A stretch of DNA of 64,000 nucleotides from Balaenoptera acutorostrata (lineage: Eukaryota > Chordata > Mammalia > Artiodactyla > Balaenopteridae), in the NCBI RefSeq assembly GCF_949987535.1, contig NW_026646029.1, positions 558,001 to 622,000 on the forward strand, read 5' to 3'. Below the pieces are notes generated by a model. The model was not told where the DNA came from. It saw only the letters and a program-made list of their open reading frames with translations, and ran no database searches. Each line of letters begins with the position of its first letter. The stretch's first letter is position 1. The translations under genes and the position numbers were made by a program. Positions 21,124 through 33,442 of this stretch are shown here, in pieces.

Positions 21124-22883
21124 TTTCGCTCTCTTTCACTGTCTTTGTTTCACGGGTTTTGAAAAGTAATTTCTTTTTATAATGGGGTTTAGCTGCTTTT
21201 CACGGCTGTGTTTATGCCGCTTTACACCCCCTTGACTCACTTACAGAGCGATATCAATACATAGGTTTGAAGATTCTTACTAGTCAGATGTATTCTTCTG
21301 CGGTGAATAGGGGGTGTTGAGTCAGGTTCACTGAGCAAGGAGTAGGTCTTGTCTACTACATATTGGGTTTATGGAACGGTATCTGAGCTAATTTGAAACC
21401 CTTGTTTTATGCATCACCCCACCTCACCTTTCCCGTTCAGCAACCATAGTGTGTTTTCTAAACGTGTGACTCTGTTCTGTTTTGTAATTCAGTTCAAGTG
21501 TAGCGTTTTTTACATTCCCTCTATAAGTGATATCTTATGATAAGTGTCTTTTTCTGTGTGACTTATTTCACTTAGAATCGTCGTACCTAAATCCACTCAT
21601 CGTGCTGCTACTAGCCTTATGACGTGGATTTCATGGCTGAGTGATATTCCATTGTACATGAGGACCACAACTTCTGTATCCATTTTTCTCTTTCCTAGGA
21701 TATTTAAGGTGTAATGAAGTGGGGGTTCTTGTCAACAGAGCAGCCCTAAACTTTGGGGTGCCTGTGTCTTGCTGATTTTTAGTTTTCCCAATTTATACGC
21801 CCATGAGTGGAAGTGCCCTATGCTCTCCAAGCTGTGTTTTTTAGATGTTTCAGGACACACCGTACACTTCTCCAGAGTGGCTGTTGGCAATTTACATCCC
21901 GCCTATCAGCGTAGCAAGGCTCCCATTTCTCCATGGCCGGTCCTGCATTTCTGGTTTGGACACTTTTTTCCGCATGGCCCTTTTGCCCGCTGGGAAGCGA
22001 GACTTCTTTGGAGCACTGATTTGCATTTCCAGGTTGCTTGGTTGGGCAAAAAGGGCGTATGCGTTTTTTCCTGAATATATTCAGGAAAAAACGCATACGC
22101 CCTTTTTGGCCAAGGGCATCATTGTCCACGTTTTGCCGCTTTTCATGTGCTTTCAAGGTGATTCGAATCTACCTCCTGAAATCTGTTTCCTGCAATTCTG
22201 CCTTGCTTTCAAAGCCTCTTCGTTGCCTTCCCTCAATATATTTGTGGACGAGAGTTATCATTTATAACTCTGCAGGTTTGTGAATTGCAGTGCCCCTGAG
22301 CTCCATTTTTCCAGTTGCTTTTTTGGGAGCTGGCCGCAAAAGTGCAGGATTGCTTCAGGCCCTCTTCTGGTTCTGGGGGGCAGGCTGAGCTTGTGGTTAA
22401 TTCTTCTTCCTAATGGGAAAATAGAGTGACCTGTGCCTGTCCCAACCCCTAGAGCTAGTCTCTCATTGGTTCCCCCTCTTCCCGTTCATCCTCAGGACAA
22501 ATTGCAACCTGTACGGAACAGGAGGTTAAAGGTGCTGATTCTCCAAGGAGGGAGATGGCTAGTAAAGCGGCTGGAATGGCGAACCCGAGCACAAGGAGAT
22601 GAGAAATGAGGTGCGTTTTAGAAACCTTTCCCGATCACACGGTGTACCATCTTCTGGGTTTCTCATGCATGTTTTCGACGTAGGAAGATGCCCTTGAACC
22701 TGGAGATTTGGGACCCATGGGATGGGTACCATGCAGTATTACTTTAAAGGGTCTGCGTTGGCTCACGCAACCTCACCAAACCTCTCAGCCCCAAGAGTGT
22801 CCACCCTTATGTCTCAATCAGCTGTGGGTCTAGATATGGTCAATCCAGGTTGCATCACAGACCCTGAACGAATTTTGTAAGAA
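21124..22883. repeat. Satellite unit 13, class D
   Basis: 1,760 bp. Second D unit of H2. TTTCGCTCTC start, GAGCACTGATT near 22012 and CACAGACCCTG near 22855. Its first part corresponds to the first part of copy 26. Confidence 0.95.
22042..22113. mobile_element. 72-bp palindrome (unit 13)
   Basis: One G/G mismatch (left arm TTGGGC). Confidence 0.75.
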
Positions 22884-24643
22884 TTTCTCTCTCTTTCACT
22901 GTCTTTGTTTCACGGGTTTTGAAAAGTAATTTATTTTTATAATGGGGTTTAGCTGCTTTTCACGGCTGTGTTTATGCCGCTTTACACCCCCTTGACTCAC
23001 TTACAGAGCGATATCAATACATAGGTTTGAAGATTCTTACTAGTCAGATGTATTCTTCTGCGGTGAATAGGGGGTGTTGAGTCAGGTTCACTGAGCAAGG
23101 AGTAGGTCTTGTCTACTACATATTGGGTTTATGGAACGGTATCTGAGCTAATTTGAAACCCTTGTTTTATGCATCACCCCACCTCACCTTTCCCGTTCAG
23201 CAGCCATATTGTGTTTTCTGAACGTGTGACTCTGTTCTGTTTGGTAATTCAGTTCAAGTGTAGCGGTTTTTACATTCCCTCTATAAGTGATATCTTATGA
23301 TAAGTGTCTTTTTCTGTGTGACTTATTTCACTTAGAATCGTCGTACCTAAATCCACTCATCGTGCTGCTACTAGCCTTATGACGTGGATTTCATGGCTGA
23401 GTGATATTCCATTGTACATGAGGACCACAACTTCTGTATCCATTTTTCTCTTTCCTAGGATATTTAAGGTGTAATGTAGTGGGGGTTCTTGTCAACAGAG
23501 CAGCCCTAAACTTTGGGGTGCCTGTGTCTTGCTGATTTTTAGTTTTCCCAATTTATACGCCCATGAGTGGAAGTGCCCTATGCTCTCCAAGCTGTGTTTT
23601 TTAGATGTTTCAGGACACACCGTACACTTCTCCAGAGTGGCTGTTGGCAATTTACATCCCGCCTATCAGCGTAGCAAGGCTCCCATTTCTCCATGGCCGG
23701 TCCTGCATTTCTGGTTTGGACACTTTTTTCCGCATGGCCCTTTTGCCCGCTGGGAAGCGAGACTTCTTTGGAGCGCTGATTTTCATTTCCAGGTTGCTTG
23801 GTTGGGCAAAAAGGGCGTATGCGTTTTTTCCTGAATATATTCTGGTAAAAACGCATACGCCCTTTTTGGCCAAGGGCATCATTGTCCACGTTTTGCCGCT
23901 TTTCATGTGCTTTCAAGGCGATTCGAATCTAACTCCTGAAATATGTTTCCTGCAATTCTGCCTTGCTTTCAAAGCCTCTTCGTTGCCTTCCCTCAATATA
24001 TTTGTGGACGAGAGTTATCATTTATAACTCTGCAGGTTTGTGAATGGCAGTGCCCCTGAGCTCCATTTTTCCAGTTGCTTTTTTGGGAGCTGGCCGCAAA
24101 AGTGCAGGATTGCTTCAGGCCCTCTTCTGGTTCTGGGGGGCAGGCTGAGCTTGTGGTTAATTCTTCTTCCTGATGGGAAAATAGAGTGACCTGTGCCTGC
24201 CCCAACCCCTAGAGCTAGTCTCTCATTGGTTCCCTGTCTTCCCGTTCATCCTCAGGACAAATTGCAACCTGTACGGAACAGGAGGTTAAAGGTGCTGATT
24301 CTCCAAGGAGGGAGATGGCTAGTAAAGCGGCTGGAATGGCGAACCCGAGCACAAGGAGATGAGAAATGAGGTGCGTTTTAGAAACCTTTCCGGATCACGC
24401 GGTGTACCATCTTCTGGGTTTCTCGTGCATGTTTTCGACGTAGGAAGATGCCCTTGAACCTGGAGATTTGGGACCCATGGGATGGGTACCATGCAGTATT
24501 ACTTTAAAGGGTCTGCGTTGGCTCACGCAACCTCACCAAACCTCTCAGCCCCAAGAGTGTCCACCCTTATGTCTCAATCAGCTGTGGGTCTAGATATGGT
24601 CAATCCAGGTTGCATCACAGCCCCTGAACGAATTTTGTAAGAA
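22884..24643. repeat. Satellite unit 14, class E with A-type end
   Basis: 1,760 bp. Class E marks: TTATTTTTATA near 22932, GCCATATTG near 23203, TTGGTAATTC near 23241, CTGGTAAAAAC in the right palindrome arm (near 23843) and AACTCCTGAAATATG near 23931. Private: AATGTAGTGG near 23474 and TTTTCATTTCC near 23780. From about 24200 it carries A marks (CCTGCCCC, CCCTGTC, CACGCGG, CTCGTGCATG). Confidence 0.92.
23802..23873. mobile_element. 72-bp palindrome (unit 14)
   Basis: Most decayed copy: the G/G mismatch in the left arm plus two changes in the right arm (TTCTGGTAAAAAC in place of TTCAGGAAAAAAC). Confidence 0.75.
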
Positions 24644-26404
24644 TTTCTCTCTCTTTCACTGTCTTTGTTTCACGGGTTTTGAAAAGTAATTTCTTTTTAT
24701 AATGGGGTTTAGCTGCTTTTCACGGCTGTGCTTATGCCGCTTTACACCCCCTTGACTCAGTTACAGAGAGATATCAATACATAGGTTTGAAGATTCTTAA
24801 TAGTCAGATATATTCTTGTGCGGTGAATAGGGGGTGTTGAGGCCAGTTCACTGAGCAAGGAGTAGGTCTTGTCTACTACATATTGGGTTTATGGAACGGT
24901 ATCTGAGCTAATTTGAAACCCTTGTTTTATGCATCACCCCACCTCACCTTTCCCGTTCAGCAGCCATAGTGTGTTTTCTGAACGTGTGACTCTGTTCTGT
25001 TTTGTAATTCAGTTCAAGTGTAGCTTTTTTTACATTCCCTCTATAAGTGATATCTTATGATAAGTGTCTTTTTCTGTGTGACTTATTTCACTTAGAATCG
25101 TCGTACCTAAATCCACTCATCGTGCTGTTACTAGACTTATGACGTGGATTTCATGGCTGAGTGATATTCCATTGTACATGAGGACCACAAATTCTTTATC
25201 CACTTTTCTCTTTCCTAGGATATTTAAGGTGTAATGAAGTGGGGGGTTCTTGTCAACAGAGCAGCCCTAAACTTTGGGGTGCCTGTGTCTTGCTGATTTT
25301 TAGTTTTCCCAATTTATACGCCCATGAGTGGAAGTGCCCTATGCTCTCCAAGCTGTGTTTTTTAGATGTTTCAGGACACACCGTACACTTCTCCAGAGTG
25401 GCTGTTGGCAATTTACATCCCGCCCATCAGCGTAGCAAGGCTCCCATTTCTCCATGGCCGGTCCTGCATTTCTGGTTTGGACAGTTTTTTCCGCATGGCC
25501 CTTTTGCCCGCTGGGAAGCGAGACTTCTTTGGAGCCCTGATTTGCCTTTCCAGGTGGCTTGGTTGGCCAAAAAGGGCGTATGCGTTTTTTCCTGAATATA
25601 TTCAGGAAAAAACGCATACGCCCTTTTTGGCCAAGGGCATCATTGTCCACGTTTTGCCGCTTTTCATGTGCTTTCAAGGCGATTCGAATCTACCTCCTGA
25701 AATCTGTTTCCTGCAATTCTGCCTTGCTTTCAAAGCCTCTTCGTTGCCTTCCCTCAATATATTTGTGGACGAGAGTTATCATTTATAACTCTGCAGGTTT
25801 GTGAATTGCAGTGCCCCTGAGCTCCATTTTTCCAGTCGCTTTTTTGGGAGCTGGCCGCAAAAGTGCAGGATTGCTTCAGGCCCTCTTCTGGTTCTGGGGG
25901 GCAGGCTGAGCTTGTGGTTAATTCTTCTTCCTGATGGGAAAATAGAGTGACCTGTGCCTGTCCCAACCCCTAGAGCTAGTCTCTCATTGGTTCCCCCTCT
26001 TCCTGTTCATCCTCAGGACAAATTGCAACCTGTACGGATCAGGAGGTTAAAGGTGCTGATTCTCCAAGGAGGGAGATGGCTAATAAAGCAGCTGGAATGG
26101 CGAACCCGAGCACAAGGAGATGAGAAATGAGGTGCGTTTTAGAAACCTTTCCCGATCACACGGTGTACCATCTTCTGGGTTTCTCAAGCATGTTTTCGAC
26201 GTAGGAAGATGCCCTTGAACCTGGAGATTTGGGACCCATGGGATGGGTACCATGCAGTATTACTTTAAAGGGTCTGCGTTGGCTCACGCAACCTCACCAA
26301 ACCTCTCAGCCCCAAGAGTGTCCACCCTTATGTCTCAATCAGCTGTGGGTCTAGATATGGTCAATCCAGGTTGCATCACAGCCCCTGAACGAATTTTGTA
26401 AGAA
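24644..26404. repeat. Satellite unit 15, B variant
   Basis: 1,761 bp with the six-G run. B-type start and GGACAG, but with its own set: TAGCTTTTTTTAC near 25021, CTGTTACTAGAC near 25125, AATTCTTTATCC near 25190, GAGCCCTG near 25532, AGGTGGCTT near 25552, CTTCCTGTTC near 25999, GGATCAGG near 26036 and TAATAAAGC near 26081. The same set recurs in copy 27. Confidence 0.93.
25563..25634. mobile_element. 72-bp palindrome (unit 15)
   Basis: Perfect arms. Confidence 0.75.
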
Positions 26405-28162
26405 TTTCTCTCTCTTTCACTGTCTTTGTTTCACGGGTTTTGAAAAGTAATTTCTTTTTATAATGGGGTTTAGCTGCTTTTCACGGCTGTGTTTATGCCG
26501 CTTTACACCCCCTTGACTCACTTACAGAGAGATATCAATACATAGGTTTGAAGATTCTTACTAGTCAGATATATTCTTGTGCGGTGAAAAGGGGGTGTTG
26601 AGGCCAGTTCACTGAGCAAGGAGTAGGTCTTGTCTACTACATATTGGGTTTATGGAACGGTATCTGAGCTAATTTGAAACCCTTGTTTTATGCATCACCC
26701 CACCTCACCTTTCCCGTTCAGCAGCCATAGTGTGTTTTCTGTACGTGTGACTCTGTTCTCTTTTGTAATTCAGTTCAAGTGTAGCGGTTTTCATTCCCTC
26801 TATAAGTGATATCTTATGATAAGTGTCTTTTTCTGTGTGACTTATTTCACTTAGAATCGTCGTACCTAAATCCACTCATCGTGCTGCTACTAGCCTTATG
26901 ACGTGGATTTCATGGCTGAGTGATATTCCATTGTACATGAGGACCACAACTTCGTTATCCACTTTTCTCTTTCCTAGGATATTTAAGGTGTAATGAAGTG
27001 GGGGTTCTTGTCAACAGAGCAGCCCTAAACTTTGGGGTGCCTGTGTCTTGCTGATTTTTAGTTTTCCCAATTTATACGCCCATGAGTGGAAGTGCCCTAT
27101 GCTCTCCAAGCTGTGTTTTTTAGATGTTTCAGGACACACCGTACACTTCTCCAGAGTGGCTGTTGGCAATTTACATCCCGCCCATCAGCGTAGCAAGGCT
27201 CCCCTTTCTCCATGGCTGGTCCTGCATTTCTGGTTTGGACACTTTTTTCCGCATGGCCCTTTTGCCCGCTGGGAAGCGAGACTTCTTTGGAGCGCTGATT
27301 TGCCTTTCCAGGTTGCTTGGTTGGCCAAAAAGGGCGTATGCGTTTTTTCCTGAATATATTCAGGAAAAACCGCATACGCCCTTTTTGGCCAAGGGCATCA
27401 TTGTCCACGTTTTGCCGCTTTTCATGTGCTTTCAAGGCGATTCGAATCTACCTCCTGAAATCTGTTTCCTGCAATTCTGCCTTGCTTTCAAAGCCTCTTC
27501 GTTGCCTTCCCTCAATATATTTGTGGACGAGAGTTATCATTTATAACTCTGCAGGTTTGTGAATTGCAGTGCCCCTGAGCTCCATTTTTCCAGTCGCTTT
27601 TTTGGGAGCTGGCCGCAAAAGTGCAGGATTGCTTCAGGCCCTCTTCTGGTTCTGGGGGGCAGGCTGAGCTTGTGGTTAATTCTTCTTCCTGATGGGAAAA
27701 TAGAGTGACCTGTGCCTGCCCCAACCCCTAGAGCTAGTCTCTCATTGGTTCCCTGTCTTCCCGTTCATCCTAAGGACAAATTGCAACCTGTACGGAACAG
27801 GAGGTTAAAGGTGCTGATTCTCCAAGGAGGGAGATGGCTAGTAAAGCGGCTGGAATGGCGAACCCGAGCACAAGGAGATGAGAAATGAGGTGCGTTTTAG
27901 AAACCTTTCCCGATCACACGGTGTACCATCTTCTGGGTTTCTCAAGCATGTTTTCGACGTAGGAAGATGCCCTTGAACCTGGAGATTTGGGACCCATGGG
28001 ATGGGTACCATGCAGTATTACTTTAAAGGGTCTGCGTTGGCTCACGCAACCTCACCAAACCTCTCAGCCCCAAGAGTGTCCACCCTTATGTCTCAATCAG
28101 CTGTGGGTCTAGATATGGTCAATCCAGGTTGCATCACAGCCCCTGAACGAATTTTGTAAAAA
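26405..28162. repeat. Satellite unit 16, short unit (1,758 bp)
   Basis: Two bases are missing near 26790 (GGTTTTCATTCCC in place of GGTTTTTACATTCCC). Other marks: GGTGAAAAGG near 26583, CTGTACGTG near 26739, TTCTCTTTTG near 26756, CTCCCCTTTC near 27199, GGCTGGTCC near 27214, AAAACCGCAT in the right palindrome arm, and A-type CCTGCCCC with a private CCTAAGGAC near 27769. The same length and marks recur in copy 28. Confidence 0.93.
27321..27392. mobile_element. 72-bp palindrome (unit 16)
   Basis: One mismatch: right arm GGAAAAACCGC in place of GGAAAAAACGC. Shared with unit 28. Confidence 0.75.
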
Positions 28163-29922
28163 TTTCTCTCTCTTTCACTGTCTTTGTTTCATGGGTTTTG
28201 AAAAGTAATTTCTTTTTATAATGGGGTTTAGCTGTTTTTCACGGCTGTGTTTATGCCGCTTTACACCCCCTTGACTCACTTACAGAGAGATATCAATACA
28301 TAGAGTTGAAGATTCTTAATAGTCAGATATATTCTTGTGTGGTGAATAGGGGGTGTTGAGGCCAGTTCACTGAGCAAGGAGTAGGTCTTGTCTACTACAT
28401 ATTGGGTTTATGGAACGGTATCTGAGCTAATTTGAAACCCTTGTTTTATGCATCACCCCACCTCACCTTTCCCGTTCAGCAGCCATAGTGTGTTTTCTGA
28501 ACGTGTGACTCTGTTCTGTTTTGTAATTCAGTTCAACTGTAGCGTTTTTTACATTCCCTCTATAAGTGATATCTTATGATAAGTGTCTTTTTCTGTGTGA
28601 CTTATTTCACTTAGAATCGTCGTACCTAAATCCACTCATCGTGCTGTTACTAGACTTATGACGTGGATTTCATGGCTGAGTGATATTCCATTGTACATGA
28701 GGACCACAACTTCGTTATCCACTTTTCTCTTTCCTAGGATATTTAAGGTGTAATGAAGTGGGGGTTCTTGTCAACAGAGCAGCCCTAAATTTTGGGGTGC
28801 CTGTGTCTTGCTGATTTTTAGTTTTCCCAATTTATACGCCCATGAGTGGAAGTGCCCTATGCTCTCCAAGCTGTGTTTTTTAGATGTTTCAGGACACACC
28901 GTACACTTCTCCAGAGTGGCTGTTGGCAATTTACATCCCGCCCATCAGCGTAGCAAGGCTCCCATTTCTCCATGGCCGGTCCTGCATTTCTGGTTTGGAC
29001 ACTTTTTTCCGCATGGCCCTTTTGCCCGCTGGGAAGCGAGACTTCTTTGGAGCGCTGATTTGCCTTTCCAGGTTGCTTGGTTGGCCAAAAAGGGCGTATG
29101 CGTTTTTTCCTGAATATATTCAGGAAAAAACGCATACGCCCTTTTTGGCCAAGGGCATCATTGTCCACGTTTTGCCGCTTTTCATGTGCTTTCAAGGCGA
29201 TTCGAATCTACCTCCTGAAATCTGTTTCCTGCAATTCTGCCTTGCTTTCAAAGCCTCTTCGTTGCCTTCCCTCAATATATTTGTGGACGAGAGTTATCAT
29301 TTATAACTCTGCAGGTTTGTGAATTGCAGTGCCCCTGAGCTCCATTTTTCCAGTCGCTTTTTTGGGAGCTGGCCGCAAAAGTGCAGGATTGCTTCAGGCC
29401 CTCTTCTGGTTCTGGGGCGCAGGCTGAGCTTGTGGTTAATTCTTCTTCCTGATGGGAAAATAGAGTGACCTGTGCCTGTCGCAACCCCTAGAGCTAGTCT
29501 CTCATTGGTTCCCCCTCTTCCCGTTCATCCTCAGGACAAATTGCAACCTGTACAGAACAGAAGGTTAAAGGTGCTGATTCTCCAAGGAGGGAGATGGCTA
29601 GTAAAGCGGCTGGAATGGCGAACCTGAGCACAAGGAGATGAGAAATGAGGTACGTTTTAGAAACCTTTCCCGATCACACGGTGTACCATCTTCTGGGTTT
29701 CTCATGCATGTTTTCGACGTAGGAAGATGCCCTTGAACCTGGAGATTTGGGACCCATGGGATGGGTACCATGCAGTATTACTTTAAAGGGTCTGCGTTGG
29801 CTCACACAACCTCACCAAACCTCTCAGCCCCAAGAGTGTCCACCCTTATGTCTCAATCAGCTGTGGGTCTAGATATGGTCAATCCAGGTTGCATCACAGC
29901 CCCTGAACGAATTTTGTAAGAA
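28163..29922. repeat. Satellite unit 17, class F
   Basis: 1,760 bp. Preceded by GTAAAAATTT in place of GTAAGAATTT. Marks: CATGGGTTTTG near 28190, GCTGTTTTTCAC near 28231, TAGAGTTGAAG near 28301, TGTGTGGTGAA near 28335, CAACTGTAGC near 28533, CTAAATTTTGG near 28785 and GGGGCGCAGG near 29413, then the F-type end. The same set recurs in copy 29. Confidence 0.93.
29081..29152. mobile_element. 72-bp palindrome (unit 17)
   Basis: Perfect arms. Confidence 0.75.
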
Positions 29923-31682
29923 TTTCTCTCTCTTTCACTGTCTTTGTTTCACGGGTTTTGAAAAGTAATTTCTTTTTATAATGGGGTTTAGCTGCTTTTC
30001 ACGGCTGTGTTTATGCCGCTTTACACCCCCTTGACTCACTTACAGAGCGATATCAATACATAGGTTTGAAGATTCTTACTAGTCAGATGTATTCTTCTGC
30101 GGTGAATAGGGGGTGTTGAGTCAGGTTCACTGAGCAAGGAGTAGGTCTTGTCTACTACATATTGGGTTTATGGAACGGTATCTGAGCTAATTTGAAACCC
30201 TTGTTTTATGCATCACCCCACCTCACCTTTCCCGTTCAGCAACCATAGTGTGTTTTCTAAACGTGTGACACTGTTTTGTTTTGTAATTCAGTTCAAGTGT
30301 AGCGGTTTTTACATTCCCTCTATAAGTGATATCTTATGATAAGTGTCTTTTTCTGTGTGACTTATTTCACTTAGAATCGTCGTACCTAAATCCACTCATC
30401 GTGCTGCTACTAGCCTTATGACGTGGATTTCATGGCTGAGTGATATTCCATTGTACATGAGGACCACAACTTCTGTATCCATTTTTCTCTTTCCTAGGAT
30501 ATTTAAGGTGTAATGAAGTGGGGGTTCTTGTCAACAGAGCAGCCCTAAACTTTGGGGTGCCTGTGTCTTGCTGATTTTTAGTTTTCCCAATTTATATGCC
30601 CATGAGTGGAAGTGCCCTATGCTCTCCAAGCTGTGTTTTTTAGATGTTTCAGGACACACCGTACACTTCTCCAGAGTGGCTGTTGGCAATTTACATCCCG
30701 CCCATCAGCGTAGCAAGGCTCCCATTTCTCCATGGCCGGTCCTGCATTTCTGGTTTGGACCCTTTTTTCCGCATGGCCCTTTTGCCCGCTGGGAAGCGAG
30801 ACTTCTTTGGAGCGCTGACTTGCCTTTCCAGGTTGCTTGGTTGGCCAAAAAGGGCGTATGCGTTTTTTCCTGAATATATTCAGGAAAAAACGCATACGCC
30901 CTTTTTGGCCAAGGGCATCATTGTCCACGTTTTGCCGCTTTTCATGTGCTTTCAAGGCGATTCGAATCTACCTCCTGAAATCTGTTTCCTGCAATTCTGC
31001 CTTGCTTTCAAAGCCTCTTCGTTGCCTTCCCTCAATATATTTGTGGACGAGAGTTATCATTTATAACTCTGCAGGTTTGTGAATTGCAGTGCCCCTGAGC
31101 TCCATTTTTCCAGTCGCTTTTTTGGGAGCTGGCCGCAAAAGTGCAGGATTGCTTCAGGCCCTCTTCTGGTTCTGGGGGGCAGGCTGAGCTTGTGGTTAAT
31201 TCTTCTTCCTGATGGGAAAATAGAGTGACCTGTGCCTGTCGCAACCCCTAGAGCTAGTCTCTCATTGGTTCCCCCTCTTCCCGTTCATCCTCAGGACAAA
31301 TTGCAACCTGTACAGAACAGAAGGTTAAAGGTGCTGATTCTCCAAGGAGGGAGATGGCTAGTAAAGCGGCTGGAATGGCGAACCTGAGCACAAGGAGATG
31401 AGAAATGAGGTACGTTTTAGAAACCTTTCCCGATCACACGGTGTACCATCTTCTGGGTTTCTCATGCATGTTTTCGACGTAGGAAGATGCCCTTGAACCT
31501 GGAGATTTGGGACCCATGGGATGGGTACCATGCAGTATTACTTTAAAGGGTCTGCGTTGGCTCACACAACCTCACCAAACCTCTCAGCCCCAAGAGTGTC
31601 CACCCTTATGTCTCAATCAGCTGTGGGTCTAGATATGGTCAATCCAGGTTGCATCACAGCCCCTGAACGAATTTTGTAAGAA
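29923..31682. repeat. Satellite unit 18, A-type start with F-type end
   Basis: 1,760 bp. A marks in the first half (ACACTGTTTTG, GGACCC) plus CTGACTTGCC near 30816. The last third is F (CCTGTCGCAAC, ACAGAACAGAAGG, GGTACGTTTT, CTCACACAACC). The palindrome is perfect, unlike pure A units. Matches copy 30. Confidence 0.92.
30841..30912. mobile_element. 72-bp palindrome (unit 18)
   Basis: Perfect arms, although the surrounding first half is A-type. Confidence 0.75.
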
Positions 31683-33442
31683 TTTCTCTCTCTTTCACTG
31701 TCTTTGTTTCACGGGTTTTGAAAAGTAATTTCTTTTTATAATGGGGTTTAGCTGCTTTTCACGGCTGTGTTTATGCCGCTTTACACCCCCTTGACTCACT
31801 TACAGAGCGATATCAATACATAGGTTTGAAGATTCTTACTAGTCAGATGTATTCTTCTGCGGTGAATAGGGGGTGTTGAGTCAGGTTCACTGAGCAAGGA
31901 GTAGGTCTTGTCTACTACATATTGGGTTTATGGAACGGTATCTGAGCTAATTTGAAACCCTTGTTTTATGCATCACCCCACCTCACCTTTCCCGTTCAGC
32001 AACCATAGTGTGTTTTCTAAACGTGTGACACTGTTTTGTTTTGTAATTCAGTTCAAGTGTAGCGGTTTTTACATTCCCTCTATAAGTGATATCTTATGAT
32101 AAGTGTCTTTTTCTGTGTGACTTATTTCACTTAGAATCGTCGTACCTAAATCCACTCATCGTGCTGCTACTAGCCTTATGACGTGGATTTCATGGCTGAG
32201 TGATATTCCATTGTACATGAGGACCACAACTTCTGTATCCATTTTTCTCTTTCCTAGGATATTTAAGGTGTAATGAAGTGGGGGTTCTTGTCAACAGAGC
32301 AGCCCTAAACTTTGGGGTGCCTGTGTCTTGCTGATTTTTAGTTTTCCCAATTTATATGCCCATGAGTGGAAGTGCCCTATGCTCTCCAAGCTGTGTTTTT
32401 TAGATGTTTCAGGACACACCGTACACTTCTCCAGAGTGGCTGTTGGCAATTTACATCCCGCCCATCAGCGTAGCAAGGCTCCCATTTCTCCATGGCCGGT
32501 CCTGCATTTCTGGTTTGGACCCTTTTTTCCGCATGGCCCTTTTGCCCGCTGGGAAGCGAGACTTCTTTGGAGCGCTGACTTGCCTTTCCAGGTTGCTTGG
32601 TTGGCCAAAAAGGGCGTATGCGTTTTTTCCTGAATATATTCAGGAAAAAACGCATACGCCCTTTTTGGCCAAGGGCATCATTGTCCACGTTTTGCCGCTT
32701 TTCATGTGCTTTCAAGGCGATTCGAATCTACCTCCTGAAATCTGTTTCCTGCAATTCTGCCTTGCTTTCAAAGCCTCTTCGTTGCCTTCCCTCAATATAT
32801 TTGTGGACGAGAGTTATCATTTATAACTCTGCAGGTTTGTGAATTGCAGTGCCCCTGAGCTCCATTTTTCCAGTCGCTTTTTTGGGAGCTGGCCGCAAAA
32901 GTGCAGGATTGCTTCAGGCCCTCTTCTGGTTCTGGGGGGCAGGCTGAGCTTGTGGTTAATTCTTCTTCCTGATGGGAAAATAGAGTGACCTGTGCCTGTC
33001 CCAACCCCTAGAGCTAGTCTCTCATTGGTTCCCCCTCTTCCCGTTCATCCTCAGGACAAATTGCAACCTGTACAGAACAGGAGGTTAAAGGTGCTGATTC
33101 TCCAAGGAGGGAGATGGCTAGTAAAGCGGCTGGAATGGCGAACCTGAGCACAAGGAGATGAGAAATGAGGTGCGTTTTAGAAACCTTTCCCGATCACACG
33201 GTGTACCATCTTCTGGGTTTCTCATGCATGTTTTCGACGTAGGAAGATGCCCTTGAACCTGGAGATTTGGGACCCATGGGATGGGTACCATGCAGTATTA
33301 CTTTAAAGGGTCTGCGTTGGCTCACACAACCTCACCAAACCTCTCAGCCCCAAGAGTGTCCACCCTTATGTCTCAATCAGCTGTGGGTCTAGATATGGTC
33401 AATCCAGGTTGCATCACAGCCCCTGAACGAATTTTGTAAGAA
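31683..33442. repeat. Satellite unit 19, A-type start with partial F-type end
   Basis: 1,760 bp. Like copy 18, but the end has CCTGTCCCAAC, ACAGAACAGGAGG and GGTGCGTTTT, keeping only AACCTGAGC and CTCACACAACC of the F set. Matches copy 31. Last unit of block H2. Confidence 0.92.
32601..32672. mobile_element. 72-bp palindrome (unit 19)
   Basis: Perfect arms. Confidence 0.75.

Larger units (their letters stand above)
12322..22883. repeat. Tandem duplication of the B-C-D triplet in H2 (2 x 5,281 bp)
   Basis: Copies 8-10 (12322-17602) and copies 11-13 (17603-22883) are both B, C, D and both 5,281 bp. The second triplet opens with an E-type start (TTATTTTTATA near 17651, GCCATATTG near 17921) and switches to B between 17963 and 18154. 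This is the expected product of an unequal exchange between an E unit and a B unit three positions out of register. Confidence 0.8.
10562..33442. repeat. Higher-order repeat block H2 (13 units, 22,881 bp)
   Basis: Unit order is A, B, C, D, E/B recombinant, C, D, E, B-variant, short G unit, F, A/F, A/F (copies 7-19). The next A unit at 33443 starts the same order again. This is the longest block in the window and is taken as the fullest form. Matching to H3 is unit by unit: copies 7-13 match 20-26 at a shift of 22,881 bp, and copies 15-19 match 27-31 at a shift of 21,121 bp. Confidence 0.85.

Noticed and set aside
26082..26087. AATAAA hexamer in copies 15 and 27 as a polyadenylation signal
   Set aside because: It arises by one substitution (TAGTAAAGC to TAATAAAGC) in one unit class, with no gene or transcript evidence.
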